DNA from: Thermoplasmata archaeon
GTDB taxonomy: Archaea; Thermoplasmatota; Thermoplasmata; UBA184
NCBI GenBank assembly: GCA_021827545.1
Contig: JAKAVH010000086.1
Coordinates: 1-9,635, forward strand
Reading direction: 5' to 3'
Length of the DNA: 9,635 nucleotides
The translations under genes were made by a program, and so were the position numbers. The notes under the pieces were generated by a model that saw nothing but the letters and a program-made list of their open reading frames with translations, was not told the origin of the DNA and ran no database searches. Below, in pieces: positions 1 to 6,204 of this stretch. How positions within the stretch are numbered: the first letter of the stretch is position 1; each line of letters starts with the position of its first letter.

Positions 1-781
1 CCCGGGCCTCCGATCGAGGAGTTCCGAAGACCATTACGACCCGGTCGAACGAGCGGCCCCGGTAGCTCGGGACGCGGTTCGGCTCGAGGAACGTCCGGTG
101 GGTGACCCATCCGCGGCGCAACAGGCGAAGCTGAGAGAACGGGAGGCCGAGCGGGCCGACGAGGTGAGGGCCTCCGCCGTCCGCCGGGACGGAGAACGGG
201 CGGTGCAACAGTTCCGCCATCGCCCACCGCTGATGCGGGGAAAGGGCCGGGCGCCCGTCGTTTTCGTCGAGAACCGTCGAGAGCCCGTGAGGGTAGGCGA
301 GCGTTCCATCGAACATCGCGAAGTGGCTCCAAAGCCCTTCATAATCGAAGTAGACCGGGACGGTCGCCGGCACCGAAGGAACGGTGATCGTCACGCTCCA
401 CGCCGCCGTTGGAACCGATCCGGTAACGGAGCCCGGCCGTACGCCCTTCGACGATATGGAGTGGAACGACACCCCCAACGACCAGAGCGAGCCGATCCAG
501 AGAGCGACGGCATCCGGCGAGCCGGTGAACGCGCGTTCGAACTCTTCGAGGTGGTCCAGGTACGGGCGGGCCAGGGTGAACGACACGAACGGCCGTTGAA
601 GCGTCCCCGGATCCGGAACGTAGCGGTCTTTGACCCAGCCCTCTTCGTACGCGCGACGCCGGACGGCGTGGTAGGTCGATCGGGGCATCCGGAGCTGGCG
701 CAATCGGTCGCGCTCTCGGTCGGCCCGAGCGGCCAAGAGCACGCCGACGACCTTAGCCTCCGCCTCCGTCAACGTGCGCAT
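1..781 (-). CDS. Tandem winged-helix regulator-like protein (3' end outside window)
   Basis: A continuous frame of 260 codons runs from ATG 781 off the left edge, so the C-terminus is missing. An in-frame TAG lies seven codons before the ATG and no other start lies between, which fixes the start. Residues about 1-55 read as a winged-helix DNA-binding unit (LTEAEAKVVGVLL, then PRSTYHAVRRRAYEEGWV). Residues 65-107 look like a beta-alpha-beta stretch (FVSFTLAR, YLDHLEEFERAF, AVALWIG) resembling the ligand-binding part of Lrp/AsnC regulators. Residues about 181-255 appear to repeat the pattern: SPHQRWAMAELL, LPFSQLRLLRRGWV, then strand RVVMVFG. There is no signal peptide or membrane segment. It is probably a transcriptional regulator, divergent from the surface-protein gene at 888. 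The family is not recognised; DNA binding is inferred from the predicted fold. Confidence 0.75.
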   Translation of the reverse strand, partial: MRTLTEAEAKVVGVLLAARADRERDRLRQLRMPRSTYHAVRRRAYEEGWVKDRYVPDPGTLQRPFVSFTLARPYLDHLEEFERAFTGSPDAVALWIGSLWSLGVSFHSISSKGVRPGSVTGSVPTAAWSVTITVPSVPATVPVYFDYEGLWSHFAMFDGTLAYPHGLSTVLDENDGRPALSPHQRWAMAELLHRPFSVPADGGGPHLVGPLGLPFSQLRLLRRGWVTHRTFLEPNRVPSYRGRSFDRVVMVFGTPRSEAR

Positions 782-845
782 CGTGTCGAGCTGCGAGACA
801 CCCTAGCACGGTGTCCAACGCCAACCCCCGCGGAGAGGAGCGGGG

Positions 846-855
846 CTTAAGAGTA
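846..855 (+). promoter_or_regulatory. Possible TATA element of the surface-protein gene
   Basis: CTTAAGAGTA is the only A/T-rich patch in the 106-bp divergent gap. Its centre is about 38 bp before ATG 888, which would give a leader of roughly a dozen bases. A GGAGG at 870-874 could act as a ribosome binding site, although its 13-base spacing to the ATG is long. The CTTAAG core is palindromic and could also serve the minus-strand gene, but its distance to 781 is too large for a short leader. This is a weak call. Confidence 0.25.
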
Positions 856-887
856 CCCCCGGCCGATGAGGAGGCGGGAAACCGAAC

Positions 888-2465
888 ATGACGTCGCACC
901 AGCAGATCGGGATCGGCCTCGTCGTCGGACTATTGGGCGCGCTGCTCATCGCCTCCCCGGCACTCATCGCCTCTCCGGGATATGGAGCCGCCGGTGGGGC
1001 CGCCGGCGCGCTCGTCACACCCGCTTCCGGATTCTCCACCACCTCGGGAGCCTCGACGTGGGCGTACGGCGTGCTCCTCGTCGGCAATCATTCGTCGGCT
1101 CCCGGCGGTCCGGACGATTCGAATTTTCCCTTCCAGAGCTCCACCACGTTCGGCTACGCGGTCGTGATCAACCAAACCAACACAACGAACGGCTTTCGGC
1201 TCGAGGTGAGCCGAACGGTCGGGGTAATCGTCTCCGTCGTCTTTTGCCCGAGCCAAAACGGGACCGACTCGGCGGCCGCAGGTCCGTCGTGTACGACCCC
1301 GCGGGCGAGCTTCCACCTGCATCTGTGGGAGCGCAGCCTCAGCTTCGATAACTTCACCGACCAATCGAACGTCACGGAACTCTCCCCCAACGCCACGGTG
1401 GTCGTCGCCGCGACCGGCCTCGAGAACGCGTCGACGAGCTTCGATTCGGGATTGAACGTCTCGCTGTTCGTCGATCGTTCCGGCGTCAACCGCAGCGAAA
1501 CACTGACCGCCGGCCTCGCCGGGTCGCTCAACGCGGCGTTCTCGCCGGCCCTCGGCGTCGTTCCCGTGAATCTAACCGCGCCGGAAGTTTGGATGTCGAC
1601 GGCCGCGTATACCGCCCACGGCGTGTGGAACGGGAGCTACCTCGTCACCCTCACCAACTTCATGGGCTCCTCTACCGACGGAGGGTCGCTCCAGGGCACC
1701 TTGGCCCAAAACGGTACGGTCACTCTCCTGGGACGCGACGTCGGTCGTCTCACGATCGGGGGTATTCGGGTGAACGAGACCACGCTCCGACTCGTCGGGA
1801 ACGACCTCGGATTCCAGCTCGGCGACGCCTTCGTCCTGTACCCGCGCGGAGGGGACTTTTTCGACGGCGAGGCGGGTCCGTGGGCGAGGATTGCCAACCC
1901 CGGAGGCGCCTTCGCCGTCCCGGTGGCGCTCGACTTCACCCCGGGCCGCGCGCTGGGTCATTTCGGACTCGTCGCATCGCGCTGGAGCTATTCGGGGGAG
2001 TCGCAGGACCCGGGCGATCTCCTCGCGCAGATCGCGCTCCCCGGTGGATCTTCGGCCACCCCGGCGGCCAGCAGCCCCAGCTCCACGTTCAACGTGACGC
2101 AAGGCTCGGCCCAGGGCCAGCCCGAGTCGCCGAACCAAGCGTACGCCGCCTCGTCGTGCTTGGTCGCGGGCAGCTGCTCGGGCGCGATGTCTCCCACCGG
2201 TCCGTTCTCGATCGGCGCCTTGAGCGGGACGGTTGCCTACGCCGCGCTCGGAGCCGTCGCGCTGGCGGCGATCGTCGGAGCGGTAGCGGTCCAGCGACGC
2301 CGACGCGCCCCCCCTCCCCGGTACCCGAACGCGTCCCTCTATCCCCCGGGGACCGGACCCTCTGCGGGAGCTGTTCCCCCCGCTTTCGCGGAAGGGGCCC
2401 GGCCGTCCCGGGCACCCCGGTCGGGCGAGCCGCCCGAGGATGACCCTCTGCGCAACCTCTGGTGA
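888..2465 (+). CDS. Sequon-rich, C-terminally anchored surface protein
   Basis: A 525-residue protein of unknown function with extracytoplasmic architecture. Residues 7-30 form a hydrophobic export signal or anchor (IGIGLVVGLLGALLIA) whose n-region has no Lys or Arg, which is unusual. Residues 31-440 are a Ser/Thr/Gly/Ala-rich, probably beta-rich ectodomain. Sixteen of the 24 Asn lie in N-X-S/T sequons, 15 of them between residues 67 and 402. Two Cys pairs, C120/C135 and C424/C430, could form disulfides. Residues 445-468 form a single transmembrane helix followed by QRRRR, so the tail should be cytoplasmic. That tail (469-525) is Pro-rich, charged and ends DPLRNLW. The start is ATG 888, with GGAGG at 870-874; the overlapping ATG at 866 opens a different frame. 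No enzymatic motif is visible. It may be an S-layer-associated, adhesion or sensor protein; that role is inference. Confidence 0.8.
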   Translation: MTSHQQIGIGLVVGLLGALLIASPALIASPGYGAAGGAAGALVTPASGFSTTSGASTWAYGVLLVGNHSSAPGGPDDSNFPFQSSTTFGYAVVINQTNTTNGFRLEVSRTVGVIVSVVFCPSQNGTDSAAAGPSCTTPRASFHLHLWERSLSFDNFTDQSNVTELSPNATVVVAATGLENASTSFDSGLNVSLFVDRSGVNRSETLTAGLAGSLNAAFSPALGVVPVNLTAPEVWMSTAAYTAHGVWNGSYLVTLTNFMGSSTDGGSLQGTLAQNGTVTLLGRDVGRLTIGGIRVNETTLRLVGNDLGFQLGDAFVLYPRGGDFFDGEAGPWARIANPGGAFAVPVALDFTPGRALGHFGLVASRWSYSGESQDPGDLLAQIALPGGSSATPAASSPSSTFNVTQGSAQGQPESPNQAYAASSCLVAGSCSGAMSPTGPFSIGALSGTVAYAALGAVALAAIVGAVAVQRRRRAPPPRYPNASLYPPGTGPSAGAVPPAFAEGARPSRAPRSGEPPEDDPLRNLW

Positions 2466-2497
2466 TCGCCCGGCCGAACCTTTTCGCCGGCGGACGG

Positions 2498-2530
2498 GCG
2501 GTGGGGACCGGTGGCGCCCCGGCCCACCGC
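2498..2530. terminator. Hairpin between convergent gene ends, possible terminator
   Basis: GCGGTGGG (2498-2505) and CCCACCGC (2523-2530) form an 8-bp perfect stem around a 17-base loop. It lies in the 74-bp gap between the convergent surface-protein and aRF1 stops. A TTTT run at 2481-2484, just after the plus-strand stop, could contribute to archaeal oligo-T termination. GC-rich stems arise easily in DNA of this composition, so the role is uncertain. Confidence 0.3.
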
Positions 2531-2539
2531 TCCTTCGAC

Positions 2540-3829
2540 CTACGACGCGGAGGGGCGGGCCCCGGTGCGCTCGCGTCGAGCGAGGGGATACCTCAAGAGC
2601 GCCGCGACGCCTCCGAACCCCTTGAGGAGCAACTCGCCTTCCTCGCTCTCGTCCGAGATCATCTGAACTCGACCGCCCGTCGACTCCACCCGCCGGAAGA
2701 GATCGCCGACGTAATCGTCTTCGGCCGTGACGGAGACGGTCGTCGAGCCGCACATCGGACACGCCGGGGGCGGGGCATTCGCCCGTTCGTCGTCGACCAC
2801 GTCCGTCCACGAGTGGCCAGCCGGCCCGCAGGTGAGCGTTCGCCGCTTCCGGCGGATCCCCTCGGAAACGAGCATCGTCTCCACCGCCCCGGCGTCTAGC
2901 GCGAGCTCGATGTCCCGGGGACCGTAGGCGGCGAGGCCTCCCTCCCCCTTGCGGATCTCGGAGAGTAACCGCTGGACGACCCGCTTCTCCTCGGCCAGCT
3001 CGATCCCTTGGAGCGTCTGCGTCGCCTTTTCGACCAGCTCCTTGAGGCCGTACTCGTCCGTGTATCCGACGTCGAACAACGGGAGGACGACCTTCTGCTG
3101 CAGCTCGTAGTGGAGGTACCCTTCCTTGTAGAAGTACTCCTTCGTCGCTCCCGGTCCGCCGATCAAGATCCCCTTGATCGTATCCTTTCGGGGAAGGAAC
3201 AGCTCCGTGCCCGTTTCGCCGACCTTCACGAAGAACTCGTGGGCCGCGTGCTCGATCAACCGCTCGAAGCGGTGCTGCGACTGACCGCCTCGTCCGTGCT
3301 TCGACGGCACGAGCGACTGCCGGTTCCGCAGCACGTCGATCCGCTTGCCGCGGAGCTGCCCCCACGTCGCCTCGGCCCGGTCCATCACGAGCAGCCCCCA
3401 CGTTTCGGGCTCGTGGATCATCTCGAGCAGCGGCTCCAGGTAAAAGCTCGAATCGCACCGGTAGAGGTACGTGTTCAGCCGTTCCGGGGGTTCGACGATG
3501 AACGTGACGCTCTCGGTCTTGTCGGCCCCGACCGCTTTGCTGCCGACGAAGAACGCCACGCCGTTCGGCGGGGGCTCCTTGAACTGACGCACGCGGTTCG
3601 ACAGCGAGTCGATCGCCCACATCACGTTCTTGCGGGTCGTCCGGCTCTTGATGTTCGAGCTTTGAGCGTACTCGTTCCGCAGGTAGGCGATCACGTCGGA
3701 GATCAGCTTACCCGGCGGCACGTACAGCGAGATCAGCTCCGTCGCCCGTCCCCGAATCGCCGCGATCTCGTCGAGTTTCCGGCGGAACGCGTAGCGCGCC
3801 AGCTGCGGGTCGGTCGACGCGGCGCTCAT
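2540..3829 (-). CDS. prf1: Peptide chain release factor aRF1
   Basis: A 429-residue archaeal class I release factor. It recognises all three stop codons in the ribosomal A site and triggers hydrolysis of peptidyl-tRNA. Domain 1 carries the NIKS motif at 59-62 and YxCxxxF at 123-129 (YRCDSSF), the stop-codon-decoding elements. Domain 2 carries the catalytic GGQ at 181-183 within GRGGQSQ. The C-terminal domain has a small metal-site-like insertion with C334, H339, C357 and C360. Length is close to the usual 410-430 residues. ATG 3829 is preceded by GAGGAAG at 3834-3840, a good ribosome binding site. No TATA box is visible in the 104 bp after the thioredoxin gene, so co-transcription with it is likely. 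The gene itself ends in TAG. Confidence 0.97.
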   Translation of the reverse strand: MSAASTDPQLARYAFRRKLDEIAAIRGRATELISLYVPPGKLISDVIAYLRNEYAQSSNIKSRTTRKNVMWAIDSLSNRVRQFKEPPPNGVAFFVGSKAVGADKTESVTFIVEPPERLNTYLYRCDSSFYLEPLLEMIHEPETWGLLVMDRAEATWGQLRGKRIDVLRNRQSLVPSKHGRGGQSQHRFERLIEHAAHEFFVKVGETGTELFLPRKDTIKGILIGGPGATKEYFYKEGYLHYELQQKVVLPLFDVGYTDEYGLKELVEKATQTLQGIELAEEKRVVQRLLSEIRKGEGGLAAYGPRDIELALDAGAVETMLVSEGIRRKRRTLTCGPAGHSWTDVVDDERANAPPPACPMCGSTTVSVTAEDDYVGDLFRRVESTGGRVQMISDESEEGELLLKGFGGVAALLRYPLARRERTGARPSAS

Positions 3830-3933
3830 GGCTCTTCCTCGGGGGTCGATCCGTCGTCCCTACCGACCCGGTCGGGCGACGACCCGGGAGGTCGGGGCCG
3901 TCGCGTCGCGGGCCCGTTCCCCGGGCGAAAGAG

Positions 3934-4251
3934 TCAGAGCAAGCGAGCGATGTGCTCGTCGATGACTTCTTCCGGGTACGCGCCGACGATCCGGTCGACC
4001 AGCTTGCCCTGCTTGTAGAAAAGCAGGGTAGGGATGCTCATGATCCCGAGTGCCCCCGCCTTTTCGCCGTTGTCGTCCGAGTTCATCTTCCCGAACGCCA
4101 CCTTGCCCCGGTACTTCTCGCTCAGTCGGTCGACGATCGGCGAAACCATTCGGCACGGCCCGCACCAAGGGGCCCATACATCGATCACCGCGGCCGGGTT
4201 CTCCCGGGAGAATTTGTCGAAGTTCGACCCGTTGACTTCCTGCACGGTCAT
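3934..4251 (-). CDS. trxA: Thioredoxin
   Basis: A 105-residue cytosolic thioredoxin, a dithiol-disulfide oxidoreductase that reduces protein disulfides with electrons from a thioredoxin reductase. The active site WCGPC is at 29-33, with the buried Asp at D24 before it. The cis-proline loop is SIPT, with P74. Length fits the family. The frame stays open upstream to an ATG at 4311, which would add 20 residues, but the TATA box at 4281-4288 lies inside that extension. ATG 4251 is therefore chosen: it sits 37 bp from the 5' end of the box and directly after GAAGTGAGT. The next gene on the strand, 104 bp downstream, is aRF1. The methyltransferase gene diverges from it on the other side. Its protein partners cannot be told from the sequence. 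Confidence 0.95.
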   Translation of the reverse strand: MTVQEVNGSNFDKFSRENPAAVIDVWAPWCGPCRMVSPIVDRLSEKYRGKVAFGKMNSDDNGEKAGALGIMSIPTLLFYKQGKLVDRIVGAYPEEVIDEHIARLL

Positions 4252-4280
4252 ACTCACTTCGTCGATTTGAACGGGACGAG

Positions 4281-4288
4281 GTATTAAA
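4281..4288 (-). promoter_or_regulatory. TATA box of the thioredoxin-aRF1 unit
   Basis: On the minus strand this reads TTTAATAC, a good archaeal TATA element in otherwise GC-rich DNA. A start about 25 bases downstream gives a leader of roughly 10 bases before ATG 4251, containing GTGAG. This placement rules out the longer thioredoxin start at 4311. Confidence 0.65.
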
Positions 4289-4379
4289 CCGTTCGCGTAC
4301 CCGAGCGCCACGCCGGGCCGCGGCTATCGTCCCGGGCGGCCCCGCGATCGCGCAGCTCTGTACGCCCGGCCGCTGACTC

Positions 4380-4387
4380 TTTGTAAC
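4380..4387 (+). promoter_or_regulatory. TATA-like element before the methyltransferase-like gene
   Basis: TTTGTAAC is centred about 23 bp before GTG 4407. That is slightly short for a leaderless start at 4407. Either initiation occurs on or near the GTG, or the true start is a little downstream, at TTG 4422 or GTG 4455. Confidence 0.4.
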
Positions 4388-4406
4388 CGCAGGCCGTACG
4401 GTAAGC

Positions 4407-5231
4407 GTGAGCTTCCGGTCGTTGTCCCCGACGGGAGCGCCACAGCCTCGACCGGTGGACGGGCGGCCGACGGGGGAGGCCGTCCCGGTCGCCCGTCGGT
4501 TCGACCGGCCCCCCGTACTGCTCTCGGCCGCGTCGCGCAAGGCCGTCCGCCAGCGGATGATGATGCTCCGCCAGCAGTCGCTGCTCCGGGCGGCCCGACT
4601 CGCCGACGTTTCGGTGGGAGCGCTCAAGGCGTACCGCAAAGACCTCTTGGAATCCGGGATCGCCGACCGGCTGATCCAGCGCGGGGCGGGGCTCGCCTAC
4701 ACGCGCGAGCTGCCCCAAGGCGCCCTGCTCTACCTCTTGATCCGGTCGCTCCGACCCCATCGGGTGATCGAGACCGGCGTCCGGCCGGGGTACTCGACGG
4801 CTTGGATCCTCTCCGCGCTGCGCGACAACGACCGAGGAGAACTCCTCTCGCTCGGACCGGGCCCGACCCGCGGACGGGCCCCGGGCACACGGGAGGCCGC
4901 GGTCGGGGAGTTCGTTCCCCCCGACCTACGCGCCCGCTGGACGCTCGTCTTGGGGAACACGATCGACCGACTGCGCGAGATCGTTCCCGGCCCGCGGAGC
5001 GTCGACGTCTTCTTCTACGACAACGGGCCGGATCCGATCCGGACGCACCTCGAACTCAAGCTCGCCTGGGAGGCGCTCACGGAGTCGGGCGTGCTCCTCG
5101 CCCACCACGTCGAGGCGTCTCCCGCCTGGGCGGAATTCTGTCGAGCCCAAGGCTTGCCGCCCCAGATCGTCGACCCCGGGCCGCCGCCGCTTGGCGGGCT
5201 CTCGGTCCGCTCGGTGACTCGGGTCAGTTAA
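4407..5231 (+). CDS. Class I SAM methyltransferase-fold protein with altered motifs
   Basis: A 274-residue cytosolic protein. Residues 1-45 are a Pro/Arg-rich extension; 50-115 are helical. Residues 116-274 resemble the Rossmann-fold methyltransferases of the Methyltransf_24 type. Motif I is VIETGVRPGYST (120-131). The segment VPPDLRARWTLVLGNT (170-185) and the strand VDVFFYDNGPDP (199-210) fit the fold. From memory of the family, the acidic residue ending the second strand (usually S-I-D) is G150, the usual D-S-x-H is D205-N-G-P, and the usual S-H-D-V is AHHV (232-235). Substrate is unknown, and reduced or altered SAM use is possible. The GTG start is favoured by the TATA-like box, but TTG 4422, GTG 4455 and ATG 4557 are in frame. 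It diverges from thioredoxin and overlaps the moaB stop by 4 bp. Confidence 0.8.
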   Translation: MSFRSLSPTGAPQPRPVDGRPTGEAVPVARRFDRPPVLLSAASRKAVRQRMMMLRQQSLLRAARLADVSVGALKAYRKDLLESGIADRLIQRGAGLAYTRELPQGALLYLLIRSLRPHRVIETGVRPGYSTAWILSALRDNDRGELLSLGPGPTRGRAPGTREAAVGEFVPPDLRARWTLVLGNTIDRLREIVPGPRSVDVFFYDNGPDPIRTHLELKLAWEALTESGVLLAHHVEASPAWAEFCRAQGLPPQIVDPGPPPLGGLSVRSVTRVS

Positions 5232-5752
5232 CGCTCGAGCTCCTCGACGAGGTGCTGGACCGCGGGAAGGATCAACCGCTCGAACGCCGTCCGGACGGCG
5301 CGTTCGGAACCGGGCAACGCAAAGACCGGCTTTCCCGAGAGCACGAAGAGGGACGCCCGGCTCAGCATGGCGAGCGCTCCGACCTCTTGAAAGCTCAGCT
5401 GGCGGTACAGCTCGCCGAATCCTTCGATCCGCTTTCCCCCCATCGCCTCGAGGGCGGCGACGGTGAGGTCCCGGGAGCTCACGCCCGTGCCTCCGACGGT
5501 CACGACCCCTTCCACCGCCGGCTCCTTCAGCCACGGCTCGAGGGCGTCCCGGACGTCGGCCACCGAATTCCCGACGAGATGGTAGTGCACGACGCGGTGG
5601 TGGGCCGACTCGATCAAGGCGCGTGCGAGGTGCCCGGAGGTGTCGTCGTCCTCGGTGTGCGTGTCGGTCACCGACAGCACGGCGAGACCGAGACGACGGT
5701 CTCCTCCCGTGTGGTGCCGGGATGGCTCGGCGGCGATCGGTTCAGCGCTCAT
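5228..5752 (-). CDS. moaB: Molybdenum cofactor biosynthesis protein MoaB/MogA
   Basis: A 174-residue cytosolic member of the MoaB/MogA family. It adenylylates molybdopterin with ATP, activating it for metal insertion. Visible signatures are SVTDTHTEDDDTSG (27-40, the usual S-D-T-R-x-x-x-x-D-x-S-G region), GGTG at 87-90 followed by SSRDLT (92-97), GFGELYRQLSFQEVG (111-125), SRA at 131-133 and the LPGS loop at 147-150. The length is typical. The first 18 residues are a variable leader. ATG 5752 overlaps the moaC stop as ATGA, so the two genes are translationally coupled and act in the same pathway. Its TAA lies in a TTAA shared with the stop of the convergent methyltransferase-like gene. In archaea this one protein usually serves as both MoaB and MogA. 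Confidence 0.95.
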   Translation of the reverse strand: MSAEPIAAEPSRHHTGGDRRLGLAVLSVTDTHTEDDDTSGHLARALIESAHHRVVHYHLVGNSVADVRDALEPWLKEPAVEGVVTVGGTGVSSRDLTVAALEAMGGKRIEGFGELYRQLSFQEVGALAMLSRASLFVLSGKPVFALPGSERAVRTAFERLILPAVQHLVEELER

Positions 5753-6198
5753 GCGGAACGGGCTTCTCCTTTCACCTTCGCGACCACGCGCACCGGCCCA
5801 AGCCGCGTCGCGGGGTAGAGGCCGCGCTCATTCTTCTCCAAGTACTTGACCATGTCCCATGCCGTGAGCAGCGCGGTCGTCGCCCCGACCAGCGCCTCCA
5901 TCTCGACGCCGGTCCGCGCAACCGTCTCGGCCGTCGCCCGCACGCGCACGGTCCGTCCGACGACGGTCGCGGTCACCGACGAGCCGGTCAGCGGCACATT
6001 ATGGCAGTGAGGGATCAGCTCCGCGGTCCGCTTCATCGCCTGGAGGCCAGCGATCTCGGCGACCGCGAGCGGATCGCCTTTCGCCACGGTCCCGGCGCGG
6101 ATCGCCCGAGCCGTCTCGGCCCGGACGGTCAGGCGGCCCTCCGCGACCGCGCGCCGGACGACGGCGGGCTTCTCCGTGACGGTCCGTTGCGCCGACAA
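5749..6198 (-). CDS. moaC: Cyclic pyranopterin monophosphate synthase MoaC
   Basis: A 149-residue enzyme that, with MoaA, makes cyclic pyranopterin monophosphate in the first stage of Moco synthesis. The family signatures are TEKPAVVRRAVAEG (8-21), LIPHCHNVPLTG (61-72), TGVEMEAL (96-103) and AWDMVKYLEK (113-122). D115 and K118 match the catalytic Asp and Lys of the family. The start is TTG 6198; no ATG or GTG is in frame before the first conserved block, so TTG is the only plausible independent start. The N-terminus is about ten residues shorter than in bacterial MoaC and lacks the usual V-D before the conserved T/S-E-K. The gene lies in the same frame as rfcS, two codons after its TGA, and overlaps moaB by 4 bp. 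moaA is not in the window. Confidence 0.95.
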   Translation of the reverse strand: MSAQRTVTEKPAVVRRAVAEGRLTVRAETARAIRAGTVAKGDPLAVAEIAGLQAMKRTAELIPHCHNVPLTGSSVTATVVGRTVRVRATAETVARTGVEMEALVGATTALLTAWDMVKYLEKNERGLYPATRLGPVRVVAKVKGEARSA

Positions 6199-6204
6199 CG
6201 GCCG

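Noticed and set aside
98..850. A 250-codon plus-strand frame at the left end
   Set aside because: It is antisense to the tandem winged-helix gene. Its product is Arg-rich without a recognisable fold, whereas the minus frame gives a coherent protein with a well-bounded start.
1572..3620. A 682-codon open frame on the minus strand
   Set aside because: It lies antisense to the surface-protein gene and out of frame within aRF1. Its Arg/Gly/Pro-rich translation shows no domain and is typical of alternative frames in GC-rich DNA.
4252..4311. A 20-residue N-terminal extension of thioredoxin
   Set aside because: The TATA box lies inside it, so transcription would start downstream of ATG 4311. The 105-residue form matches the family length.
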